Shown one piece after another: positions 56,088-63,610 of a stretch of 64,000 nucleotides of DNA. The stretch is from Pseudooceanicola nanhaiensis DSM 18065 (lineage in GTDB: Bacteria > Pseudomonadota > Alphaproteobacteria > Rhodobacterales > Rhodobacteraceae), in NCBI RefSeq assembly GCF_000688295.1, contig NZ_JHZF01000011.1, positions 494,288 through 558,287 on the forward strand. Direction: 5' to 3'. Both the position numbers and the translations under genes were made by a program. The notes below the pieces were generated by a model, which was not told the origin of the DNA, ran no database searches, and was given only the letters and a program-made list of their open reading frames with translations. Position 1 is the first letter of the stretch, and each line of letters begins with the position of its first letter.

Positions 56088-56164
56088 TGCAAAGATACCT
56101 TCGCAGACGAAGAGAAAACCAAGCAACAACTCCCTTTGTGCAAACGATTTTTTTGTAAACAAAA
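56088..56164. promoter_or_regulatory. Candidate operators in the LIV-operon/ScfR divergent intergenic region
   Basis: TGCAAAG (56088-56094) and CTTCGCA (56099-56105) form an inverted repeat with one mismatch and a 4-nt centre. Then TTTGTGCAAA (56135-56144) and the perfect inverted repeat TTTTGT-AA-ACAAAA (56151-56164) follow. The first two contain the TTTGC/GCAAA halves seen at the pccR and pccB operators, suggesting that the adjacent ScfR binds here. The gap 56027-56240 is clearly more A/T-rich than its flanks. Confidence 0.6.
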
Positions 56165-56240
56165 TCACAAGGATCACGTAGAGTTGGTAAAGAAGTTTTT
56201 TGGCAGCGCAGAAACACGCTGAAATGGAAGGGAAATTCGG

Positions 56241-57563
56241 ATGGCGCGCCCAACCTTGACGGGAAGCCGGATCCGCGAACGGCGGGCCCTGCGCGGGATG
56301 CGGCAGGCCGAGCTGGCGCGACGGGCCGGGATCTCGGCCTCCTACCTCAACCTGATCGAGCACAACCGGCGCAGAATCGGCGGCAAGCTGCTGCTCGACA
56401 TCGCCGCGGCGCTGGACGTGGAACCATCGCTCCTCTCCGAGGGCGCCGAGGCCGCGCTGATCGCCACCCTGCGCGAAGCGGCCGCCGACCGGGCCGAGGC
56501 GGGGGCCGAGGCCGACGCGGTGGAGGAGCTCGCCGGCCGGTTTCCGGGCTGGGCCGCCCTTGTCGCCGCGCAGCACCGCGCCATCGAGGGGCTGGAACGC
56601 ACGCTCGAGGTGCTCACCGACCGTCTGACCCACGACCCGCACCTCGCCGCGTCGATGCACGAGGTGCTCTCGACCGTGACGGCGATCCATTCCACGGCCT
56701 CGATCCTCGTCGAGACGAAGGAGATCGAGCCGGAATGGCGCGACCGCTTCCACCGCAACATCAACGAGGACAGCCAGCGCCTGGCCGAAGGCGCGCAGCG
56801 GCTGGTGAGCGAGCTGGAGGCCGGGCAGCGCCGCCAGGACACGCTGGGCGCGCCGCAGGACGAGGTGGAGCGCTTCCTGGCCGCCCGGGGCTTCCACCTG
56901 CCGGAACTCGAGGCCGGGGGCGGTGCAACCCCGGCCGAGGTGATCGCCGAGGCCGGAGAGGCGCTGAGCTCCACCGCCGCGCGCGAGATGGCGCAGGGGA
57001 TCCTCGCCCGCTACGCCGAGGACGCCGCACGGCTGGCGGTCGGCCCGGTGACGGAGGCGGCTGCCGAAACGCTCGATCCCGGCTGGCTCGCCGCCCGGTT
57101 CGGCGTCGGGCCCGGTGCGATGATGCGCCGCCTCGCGAGCCTGCCGCCCGAGGCCGCGGCGACACTGGGCGGGCCCTTCGGGCTCGTGGCCTGCGACGCG
57201 AGCGGGACCTTCACCTTCCGCCGCCCGCTGCCCGGCTTCCCGCTGCCGCGGTTCGGCGCGGCCTGTCCGCTCTGGCCGCTGTTCCAGGCACTGTCGCGCC
57301 CGATGATCCCGCTCCGCCAGCGCCTCCGCCTTGCCAGCCGCGCCGAAGGCTGGTTCGTCACCCATGCGGTGGCCGAGCCCGTGGGCGTGGTGCAGGCCGG
57401 TCGGGAGCCGCTGTTCGAGGCGCATATGCTGATCGTGCCGGACCGTGACGAGAGCGAGGAGGGGCTGCGCCGGGTCGGTGTCACCTGCCGGATCTGCCCG
57501 CGGGCGGAGTGCCGCGGACGGCGCGAACCCTCGATCATGGCCGAGAGCGCCGCCGCCGGGTGA
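56241..57563 (+). CDS. ScfR-type short-chain acyl-CoA responsive regulator (XRE HTH + DUF2083), PccR paralog
   Basis: A 440-aa transcription factor. It has an XRE helix-turn-helix at residues ~9-62 (MRQAELARRAGISASYLNLIEHNRR), a central helical region, and a C-terminal domain with the same cysteine signature as PccR (CRICPRAEC, 14-15 codons from the end of the conserved part, and CPLWPLF). The sequence is otherwise distant from PccR in this window (different central region, more Ala/Glu). The gene diverges from the LIV/acs block and precedes the receiver-kinase genes, so acetyl-CoA or another C2-C4 acyl-CoA is a candidate effector (inference). Confidence 0.85.
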   Translation: MARPTLTGSRIRERRALRGMRQAELARRAGISASYLNLIEHNRRRIGGKLLLDIAAALDVEPSLLSEGAEAALIATLREAAADRAEAGAEADAVEELAGRFPGWAALVAAQHRAIEGLERTLEVLTDRLTHDPHLAASMHEVLSTVTAIHSTASILVETKEIEPEWRDRFHRNINEDSQRLAEGAQRLVSELEAGQRRQDTLGAPQDEVERFLAARGFHLPELEAGGGATPAEVIAEAGEALSSTAAREMAQGILARYAEDAARLAVGPVTEAAAETLDPGWLAARFGVGPGAMMRRLASLPPEAAATLGGPFGLVACDASGTFTFRRPLPGFPLPRFGAACPLWPLFQALSRPMIPLRQRLRLASRAEGWFVTHAVAEPVGVVQAGREPLFEAHMLIVPDRDESEEGLRRVGVTCRICPRAECRGRREPSIMAESAAAG

Positions 57564-57574
57564 CCTAAAGTAAA

Positions 57575-57583
57575 TTATCCACA
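57575..57583 (+). promoter_or_regulatory. Consensus DnaA box
   Basis: TTATCCACA, a perfect DnaA box, 16 nt upstream of the -35 of the promoter for the receiver-domain gene. Single copy here; possible regulatory use of DnaA or chance. Confidence 0.45.
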
Positions 57584-57599
57584 GTGCGGAATAACGTTT

Positions 57600-57628
57600 T
57601 TGACAGGTTGCATTTCCTGCCTGATAAC
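57600..57628 (+). promoter_or_regulatory. Strong sigma-70-type promoter for the receiver-domain gene
   Basis: TTGACA (57600-57605), 17-nt spacer, GATAAC (57623-57628), about 48 nt upstream of the ATG at 57677. The -35 is a perfect consensus and the spacer ideal. The surrounding 60 bp are A/T-rich. Confidence 0.7.
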
Positions 57629-57676
57629 AAGCGGACAAGAAGAAAAAGAAACGCTCGGAAGGGAGGGGAGGACCTG

Positions 57677-58045
57677 ATGGGCAAGACCGTTCTTGTGATC
57701 GAGGACGAACCCAACATCATCGAAGCCATCGGTTTCATCCTGTCACGCGACGGCTGGCGGGTGGCGACGCATTCCAACGGGGTCGACGCGGTGGAGGCGG
57801 TGCGCGCGCGCGCGCCCGACCTCGTGATCCTCGACGTGATGCTGCCCGGCCGCTCGGGCTATGACATCCTGCGCGACCTGCGCGCGGGCGAGGGAACATC
57901 GGACCTGCCGGTGCTGCTGCTGACCGCGCGCGGGCAGACCAAGGACCGCGAGATGGCCGAAAGCTACGGTGCCTCGCGGTTCATGACCAAGCCCTTCTCG
58001 AACGCCGAGGTCCTGGAAGCGGTCCGCGACCTCGCCGGCGGATAG
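57677..58045 (+). CDS. Stand-alone response regulator receiver protein
   Basis: A 122-aa CheY-like receiver with no output domain. Acid pocket Glu9/Asp10, phosphorylated Asp53 (ILDVMLPGRSGYD), Thr83 and Lys105 (FMTKPFSN). It is expressed from the strong promoter at 57600. Preceded by the ScfR gene and followed at once by a small membrane-protein gene and the symporter-kinase, it is the probable phosphoacceptor of that kinase. With no DNA-binding domain, any effect on transcription must be indirect. Confidence 0.92.
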   Translation: MGKTVLVIEDEPNIIEAIGFILSRDGWRVATHSNGVDAVEAVRARAPDLVILDVMLPGRSGYDILRDLRAGEGTSDLPVLLLTARGQTKDREMAESYGASRFMTKPFSNAEVLEAVRDLAGG

Positions 58046-58049
58046 GCGG

Positions 58050-58346
58050 ATGGCCCGGCCGCCGCGTGTGCTCTTCCTCGAGCGCCGGACCTACCGGCGG
58101 CGGCGGCTGGCGGACCTGGCCCGGCTGATGCCGGTGATCGGGCTGGTGCTGCTGCTGGTGCCGCTGCTCTGGCAGGAGGGCGCGGGCGGCATGCCGACGA
58201 GCCGGGCGATCCTGTGGATCTTCGGCGTCTGGGTGGTGCTGGTGGCGGCGACCGCATGGCTCGCCTCGCGCCGGCTCGAATCCGAGCTCGACGCCCAGGG
58301 CACGCCGCGGCCCCTGCCGGAGGCGGACCGCGGGGCGCGGCGCTGA
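58050..58346 (+). CDS. Small two-helix membrane protein
   Basis: A 98-aa protein with an Arg-rich N-terminus (RRTYRRRRLADL), two hydrophobic helices (about residues 25-42 and 52-72) and a hydrophilic tail. The stop (TGATG) overlaps the ATG of the symporter-kinase gene, and the start is 4 nt after the receiver gene. The position and coupling suggest a DUF485-like accessory subunit of the sodium:solute symporter, as in acetate permease systems. The match to DUF485 is not visible by eye, so this rests on context. Confidence 0.7.
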   Translation: MARPPRVLFLERRTYRRRRLADLARLMPVIGLVLLLVPLLWQEGAGGMPTSRAILWIFGVWVVLVAATAWLASRRLESELDAQGTPRPLPEADRGARR

Positions 58347-61027
58347 TGGCCTCGCTGAACCTGCTCATCGGCGTCTGCCTGAGCTACGTGGCGATCCTGT
58401 TCCTCGTCGCCTTCGCGGCCGAGCGCGCGGCGATGCGGGGCCGGGGCCACTGGCTGCGTTCGCCGCTCGTCTACACGCTGTCGCTGTCGATCTACTGCAC
58501 CGCCTGGACCTTCTACGGCGCGGTCGGATACGCGGCGCGTTCGGGGCTCGAATACCTGACGATCTACATCGGCCCCAGCCTGGTGATGGTCGGCTGGCTC
58601 TGGGCCGTGCGCAAGATCGTCCGCATCGGACGGACCCAGCGGATCACCTCGGTCGCGGACCTGATCTCGTCCCGCTACGGCAAGTCGAACCTGCTGGCGG
58701 TCTGCGTGACGGTGCTCGCCGTGATCGGGACGACGCCCTATATCGCGCTGCAACTTCAATCGGTTGTCGAGAGCTTCTCAAGCTTTGCATTGGCCGATCC
58801 CGACGTCACGCCGAAGGGCGACAGCGCCTCCACGGCGCTCTGGGTCGCCGCGGGTCTGGCCTTCTTCACGGTGCTCTTCGGGACGCGGAACCTCGATGCC
58901 AACGAACGGCACCACGGGGTCGTCATGGCGATCGCGGTCGAGGCGGTGGTCAAGCTGGTGGCGCTGATGGCGGTCGGCATCTTCGTCGTCTGGGGGATCG
59001 GCGGGGGCCTGTCCGAGACGATGGCGCGGATCGACGCCTCCCGGCTCGGGCACTGGCAGATGGCCAACGGTCGCTGGGCCGGGCTGATCTTCCTCGCGGG
59101 CGCGGCGCTCTTCTGCCTGCCGCGGATGTTCCAGGTCCTCGTGGTCGAGAACGACGACGAGAGCCACCTGCGCACGGCGGCCTGGGCCTTCCCGGCCTAC
59201 CTGATGCTGATGTCGCTCTTTGTGGTGCCGATCGCGGTGACCGGGCTCGAGCTGCTGCCCGAGGGCTCCAACCCCGACCTCTTCGTGCTGACCGTCCCGC
59301 TCGCCGCGGGGCAGGAGGGGCTGGCGATGCTGTCCTTCCTCGGCGGCTTCTCCTCGGCCACCTCCATGGTGATCGTCGCCTCGATCGCGTTGTCGACCAT
59401 GGTCTCGAACCACATCGTCATGCCGATCTGGCTCAAGGCCACCGGCGGCGGGGCCGCGATCTCGGGCGATGTGCGCCACGTCGTCCTGCTGGCGCGCCGG
59501 CTGTCGATCGTGGGGGTCCTGCTGCTCGGGTATCTCTATTACCGCGTCTCCGGCGGGGGCGAGGCGCTGGCCGCCATCGGCCTGATCTCGTTCTCGGGCG
59601 TCGCGCAGTTCCTGCCCGCGCTGCTCGGCGGGATCTTCTGGCGCGGGGCCACCCGCATGGGGGCCTTCGCGGGGCTGATGATCGGCTCGGTTCTCTGGGT
59701 CTGGTGCCTGTTCCTGCCCAGCTTCGGCCCGGACGTCATCATCCCCGGCGAGGTGATGCTGCACGGCCCCTTCGGCTTCGGCTGGCTGCGGCCCTACGCG
59801 CTGTTCGGCATTGCCGGGCTCGATCCGCTGGTCCACGGCGTGCTGTGGTCGATGCTCTTCAACGCGGGCGCCTTCGCGCTGGTCTCGGTCTTCACCTTCC
59901 CCTCGCCGATGGAGCGGCTCCAGGGCGCGCAATTCGTCAACGTCTTCGCCCATTCCGAGGCGCCGCAGGGCTGGCAGGGCGGCGCCGCGCAGAGCGAGGA
60001 CCTGATGATCATGGCGCAGCGCATCCTCGGCGCGGCCGACGCGCAGGCGCTCTTCCAGGACGCCGCGCGGCGTCAGGGGCTGCCGGGCTATCTGCCCGAG
60101 CCGACGGCGGAATTCCTCCAGCGGCTCGAGCGCGAGCTGTCCGGATCGGTCGGCGCGGCGACCGCCCATGCGATGGTCGGCCAGATCGTCGGCGGCGCCT
60201 CCGTCTCGGTCGAGGAGCTGATGGCGGTGGCCGACGAGACCGCGCAGATCATGGAATACTCCTCCCAGCTCGAGGCGAAATCCGAGGAGCTCGCCCGCAC
60301 CGCCCGCCAGCTCAGGGCGGCGAACGACAAGCTCACCCAGATCTCGGTGCAGAAGGATGCCTTCCTCAGCCAGATCAGCCACGAGCTGCGCACGCCGATG
60401 ACCTCGATCCGGGCGTTCTCCGAGATCCTGCGCGACGAGGGCGGCCTCAGCGCGGCAGAGCGCGGCAAATATGCCTCGATCATCCTCGAGGAGGCGGTGC
60501 GGCTGACGCGACTGCTCGATGACCTGCTGGATCTCAGCGTGCTGGAAAACGGGCAGGTGAACCTCAACTTCCGCGAGGCGGTGCTGTCCGACGTGCTCGA
60601 CCATTCGGTCCGCGCCGCGTTGCAGGAGCGCGGCATCGAGATACGGCGCGATCCGCAGGCCGAGGCGCTGGTGGTCGAGACCGATGTCGACCGCCTGTCG
60701 CAGGTCTTCATCAACCTGATCGCCAATGCGCAGAAATACTGCGACGCAGCCCAGCCCGTGCTGACCATCGCCGTCAGCCGGCACAGAGGCGCGATCCACG
60801 TCGATTTCTCGGACAACGGCTCGGGTGTGGAGACCGGGATGCAGGGGCTGATCTTCGAGAAATTCTCGCGCATCGGTCACCATCAGGCGGGCGGCGCGGG
60901 GCTGGGGCTGGCGATCTGCCGCGAGGTGATGGCCCGGCTCGGGGGCTCCATCGCCTATCTGCCGGGGCAGGGCGGCGCCGCCTTCCGCGTGACGCTGCCC
61001 GGCGAACGGGCGCTGGCCGCGCAGTGA
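58346..61027 (+). CDS. Sodium:solute symporter-like sensor histidine kinase (CbrA/CrbS type)
   Basis: A 893-aa membrane kinase. Residues ~1-500 form a sodium:solute-symporter (SLC5-like) domain with about 13 transmembrane helices (first LLIGVCLSYVAILFLVAFAAE; Trp/Gly-rich segments such as SIYCTAWTFYGAVGYAA). A linker region follows (residues ~540-660), then the HisKA dimerisation domain with phosphoacceptor His679 (SQISHELRTPMTSIRAF) and an HATPase with N (NLIANAQKY), G1 (FSDNGSGV), F and G2 (GGAGLGLAI) boxes. Related proteins sense or couple nutrient import, for example acetate or histidine, to gene expression. Translationally coupled to the upstream receiver block. Confidence 0.92.
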   Translation: MASLNLLIGVCLSYVAILFLVAFAAERAAMRGRGHWLRSPLVYTLSLSIYCTAWTFYGAVGYAARSGLEYLTIYIGPSLVMVGWLWAVRKIVRIGRTQRITSVADLISSRYGKSNLLAVCVTVLAVIGTTPYIALQLQSVVESFSSFALADPDVTPKGDSASTALWVAAGLAFFTVLFGTRNLDANERHHGVVMAIAVEAVVKLVALMAVGIFVVWGIGGGLSETMARIDASRLGHWQMANGRWAGLIFLAGAALFCLPRMFQVLVVENDDESHLRTAAWAFPAYLMLMSLFVVPIAVTGLELLPEGSNPDLFVLTVPLAAGQEGLAMLSFLGGFSSATSMVIVASIALSTMVSNHIVMPIWLKATGGGAAISGDVRHVVLLARRLSIVGVLLLGYLYYRVSGGGEALAAIGLISFSGVAQFLPALLGGIFWRGATRMGAFAGLMIGSVLWVWCLFLPSFGPDVIIPGEVMLHGPFGFGWLRPYALFGIAGLDPLVHGVLWSMLFNAGAFALVSVFTFPSPMERLQGAQFVNVFAHSEAPQGWQGGAAQSEDLMIMAQRILGAADAQALFQDAARRQGLPGYLPEPTAEFLQRLERELSGSVGAATAHAMVGQIVGGASVSVEELMAVADETAQIMEYSSQLEAKSEELARTARQLRAANDKLTQISVQKDAFLSQISHELRTPMTSIRAFSEILRDEGGLSAAERGKYASIILEEAVRLTRLLDDLLDLSVLENGQVNLNFREAVLSDVLDHSVRAALQERGIEIRRDPQAEALVVETDVDRLSQVFINLIANAQKYCDAAQPVLTIAVSRHRGAIHVDFSDNGSGVETGMQGLIFEKFSRIGHHQAGGAGLGLAICREVMARLGGSIAYLPGQGGAAFRVTLPGERALAAQ

Positions 61028-61120
61028 CCGGCGCGGCCGGTGCGATCGGTTAAAGCCGTTGGTAACCATCTCCGGCCTAGTGTGCGGCGAAGCAGGTGCC
61101 CGCATCCGGCGGTGGAGGAT

Positions 61121-62305
61121 ATGATCAGCGACTCTCCCAATGCAGTCCTGCGCCGCAAGACCAGCGCGGCGCGCGAGGTATGGCAGGCGCGCGCCATGTC
61201 GCCCGCGAAGGCGTTGAAGCTCGCCTTCGCACGGGCGGCGGACGACCTGATGGACCTCGCCATGGCGGTCTCGTCGGTCGAGGCCGACACGCCCGGCGCC
61301 GAAGAGATGCTCGGCGCGCTTGAGGACGGGGAGCTTCTGGTTCTGCTCGACGGTCCCGGCGGGGCGATCGGGGTGGCGGCCCTGGCCTTCCCCGTGGTCG
61401 CCGGGCTGGTCGAGATGCTGACCATGGGCCGCGTGATGGGCGGCCCGCTCGAACCGCGGCGCCCGACCCGGACCGATGCCGCGATGATCGCGCCGCTGAT
61501 CGACGCGGCCTTCGCCAACCTCGCCGAGCTGCTCAAGGGCGAGGCGGCGGAAGAGCAGTTCGCGGGCTACCGCTTCGGCGTGATGCTCGACAATCCGCGC
61601 ATGGTCGGGCTCGCCATCGAGGCGACGGACTTCACCCGCTACCGCATGCGGCTGGACGTGGCCGGCGCCCGTGACGGGGAGGTGACGCTGGCGCTGCCCC
61701 TGCGCGAGGCCGCGCCCCAGCCCTCGGCGGACGAGGGGGCGGAGGGCGAGGCGCCCGCAAGCGTGCCGCTCAGCCCCGTGGTGATGGCGGCGCGCGCGCG
61801 GCTCGACGCCGTGCTGCACCGGTTCAGCCTGCCGCTGGCGGAGGTCGGGAGGCTCAAGCCCGGCGACCTGCTGGAGGTGCCCAGGAGCGCGTTGTCGGAC
61901 ACCATCCTGGAAGCCGGCCCGCGTCACCGCATCGCCGCGGCGCGGCTTGGCCAGCTGAACGGCTTCCGCGCCGTGCGGTTGACCCCGGCGGAAGGCGCGG
62001 CAGCCGCGGGCCATGTGGGGACCGGTCCGCCGCCCGCAGAGCCGCCTGCGCCCGACGCGGAGGCTGCGCCGCCCGATGCGGCCGAGGTTGGAGGGCTGCC
62101 GGAGCCCGGGACACTTCCCGCGCCCGGCGCTCCGATGGAGATGGGGGAACTGCCGTCCTTCGACGACCTGCCGGAGCTGGGAGACCTCCCCCAGCTGGAC
62201 GACCTGCCGGAACTCGACGACCTGCCGGAGCTGGACGGCGAGGCCGAGGAGCTGCCCGATTTCGGCGCAGCCCCGATGCCGGGGCTGCCGCCGCTCGGGG
62301 ATTAA
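61121..62305 (+). CDS. SpoA (FliN/FliM C-terminal) domain protein with Leu/Asp repeat tail
   Basis: A 394-aa protein. Its N-terminal two thirds look like the FliM/FliN superfamily: AFANLAELLKGEAAEEQFAGY in the middle domain and a SpoA-like module (residues ~225-285: VMAARARLDAVLHRFSLPLAEVGRLKPGDLLEVP). The last third is Pro/Ala/Glu-rich, ending in imperfect tandem repeats of the theme DLPELDDLP (residues ~340-372). A GGTGGAGG ribosome-binding site precedes the ATG. No flagellar genes are adjacent, so motor function is doubtful. The stop overlaps the convergent TIGR01244 gene by three bases. Confidence 0.75.
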   Translation: MISDSPNAVLRRKTSAAREVWQARAMSPAKALKLAFARAADDLMDLAMAVSSVEADTPGAEEMLGALEDGELLVLLDGPGGAIGVAALAFPVVAGLVEMLTMGRVMGGPLEPRRPTRTDAAMIAPLIDAAFANLAELLKGEAAEEQFAGYRFGVMLDNPRMVGLAIEATDFTRYRMRLDVAGARDGEVTLALPLREAAPQPSADEGAEGEAPASVPLSPVVMAARARLDAVLHRFSLPLAEVGRLKPGDLLEVPRSALSDTILEAGPRHRIAAARLGQLNGFRAVRLTPAEGAAAAGHVGTGPPPAEPPAPDAEAAPPDAAEVGGLPEPGTLPAPGAPMEMGELPSFDDLPELGDLPQLDDLPELDDLPELDGEAEELPDFGAAPMPGLPPLGD

Positions 62306-62730
62306 CCGGCGGAGAGCTCGTCGAGCCGCGGGCGCAGCTGGTTCAGGTCGTAGCCCGCCTTGGCCGCCGCCGCGATCAGCTCGTCCGGGGCGTCGCCCGC
62401 AGTGGCGCGGCCGAGTGCCCAGACCGTGGTGCAGCGGGTGCCCGAGGCACAATAGGCGAGCACCGGACCGGGGGCGTCCTCGATCGCGGCCATGTGCTCG
62501 GCGATCCGCTCGGGCGTCATGGTCGGATAGGTCAGCGGCAGGGTGACGAAGTCGATCCCCGCCTCCTGCGCCGCGGCCTCGACCGCGGCGGCCTGGTATT
62601 CGGGCGGGTTCTCGGCGTCGGGCCGGTTGCAGATGATGCGGGTGAAGCCCGCCTCCTTGATCGCGGCGACGTCCTCGGGCGCGATCTGGGGCGAAACGGC
62701 GTAGCGGGGGGTGACGGGGCGAATATCCAT
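62302..62730 (-). CDS. TIGR01244 family protein (Blh/DUF442 sulfur-transferase/phosphatase-like)
   Basis: A 142-aa protein with a phosphatase-like catalytic loop YCASGTRC (Cys94 to Arg99, the CxxxxR spacing of this family). The N-terminal LTPRYAVSPQI and TRIICNRPDAENP segments are the conserved DUF442/TIGR01244 pattern of beta-lactamase-hydrolase-like (Blh) proteins. In other bacteria the domain is fused to the MBL persulfide dioxygenase module of Blh and sits with PmpA/PmpB in the BigR regulon for H2S detoxification. Here it is a separate gene at the operon end. Enzymatic function is not established. Confidence 0.82.
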   Translation of the reverse strand: MDIRPVTPRYAVSPQIAPEDVAAIKEAGFTRIICNRPDAENPPEYQAAAVEAAAQEAGIDFVTLPLTYPTMTPERIAEHMAAIEDAPGPVLAYCASGTRCTTVWALGRATAGDAPDELIAAAAKAGYDLNQLRPRLDELSAG

Positions 62731-62741
62731 GATCGTCAGCC

Positions 62742-63176
62742 TTATTCCGCCGGCACGGCCCTGTCCAGACGCGCCCGGAGCCGCGGCGCGAGCCACATGC
62801 CCGCCACCATCGCGAGGGCGAAGATCAGCCCGCCCGTTCCCCCGTAGGAGAGCGAGGCCACGGCCGGCCCCGGGCAGAGCCCGGCGAGCCCCCAGCCCAT
62901 GCCGAAAAGCACCGAGCCGATCACGATCATGCGGTCGACCTCGGCCCCGGGCGCGGGCGGGAAGCGGTCGCCCGCCAGCGGGCGCCGCAGGACCCGGGCC
63001 ACCTGCCAGGCAATGGCCATCGGAATGATCGCGCCGCCCATGACGAAGGCGAGCGTGGGATCCCAGTCGCCGAAGACGTCGAGCCAGCCCTGCACCTTCA
63101 CGGTGTCGGTCATGCCCGAAAGCAGGAGGCCGATGCCGAAGAGGCTCCCGGCGAGAAGCGAGACGAGGCTGCGCAT
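62742..63176 (-). CDS. YeeE/YedE family membrane protein (PmpB-like half)
   Basis: A 144-aa membrane protein with four hydrophobic segments. The SGMTDTVKVQGWLDVFGDWDP motif (residues ~20-40) and the GWGLAGLCPGPAVASLS motif (residues ~95-111) with a conserved cysteine are the signature of the YeeE/YedE/DUF6691 family. With its partner it forms a two-chain equivalent of the thiosulfate transporter YeeE. The start codon overlaps the stop of the partner gene by one base. It probably moves sulfur species (thiosulfate, sulfide) across the inner membrane. Confidence 0.88.
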   Translation of the reverse strand: MRSLVSLLAGSLFGIGLLLSGMTDTVKVQGWLDVFGDWDPTLAFVMGGAIIPMAIAWQVARVLRRPLAGDRFPPAPGAEVDRMIVIGSVLFGMGWGLAGLCPGPAVASLSYGGTGGLIFALAMVAGMWLAPRLRARLDRAVPAE

Positions 63177-63595
63177 CAGATCACCCCCAGGACGTGGCGG
63201 AAGACCGTGACGGTGAGCCCGCCCGCCAGGATGTAGAAGACGGTCGCCACGATGCCGCGCAGCGACAGCCGCGAGATCCCGCAGACCCCGTGGCCCGAGG
63301 TGCAGCCGTTGGCGATCCGCGTGCCGATGCCGACCAGCAGCCCTGCGGCGACCAGCACCGCGATGTCCGAGGTGACGCGGGTGTCCGGCGCGCCCACGAC
63401 GAGCGCGAGCAGGGCCGGCGCGCCGAAGAGCCCGGCGAGGAAGGTCAGCCGCTCGGCCGTTCGGTCCGAGCCGTCGACCGCGCCGCCGATGATGCCGCTC
63501 GCGCCCATGATCCGCCCGTTGCCGAGCAGGTAGACCGCCCCGGCGAGGCCGATGATCAGCCCCCCGAGGAGGCCCATGATCCAGTCAGGTTGCAT
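63176..63595 (-). CDS. YeeE/YedE family membrane protein (PmpA-like half)
   Basis: A 139-aa membrane protein with four hydrophobic segments. The MGASGIIGGAVDG motif (residues ~30-42) and the GIGTRIANGCTSGHGVCGISRLS motif (broken by position, residues ~87-109), with the NGCTSGHG cysteine path, are the family core. It pairs with the downstream half. Genes run MBL hydrolase, PmpA, PmpB, TIGR01244, all on the minus strand with tight spacing, a layout like BigR-type sulfide-response operons. Confidence 0.88.
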   Translation of the reverse strand: MQPDWIMGLLGGLIIGLAGAVYLLGNGRIMGASGIIGGAVDGSDRTAERLTFLAGLFGAPALLALVVGAPDTRVTSDIAVLVAAGLLVGIGTRIANGCTSGHGVCGISRLSLRGIVATVFYILAGGLTVTVFRHVLGVI

Positions 63596-63610
63596 GTTTC
63601 TGTCTCCCCC

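Noticed and set aside
58778..62452. A 1,224-codon open frame on the minus strand across the symporter-kinase and SpoA genes
   Set aside because: Same reason: an antisense shadow of well-supported genes, without motifs and with a His/Arg/Gly-rich composition.
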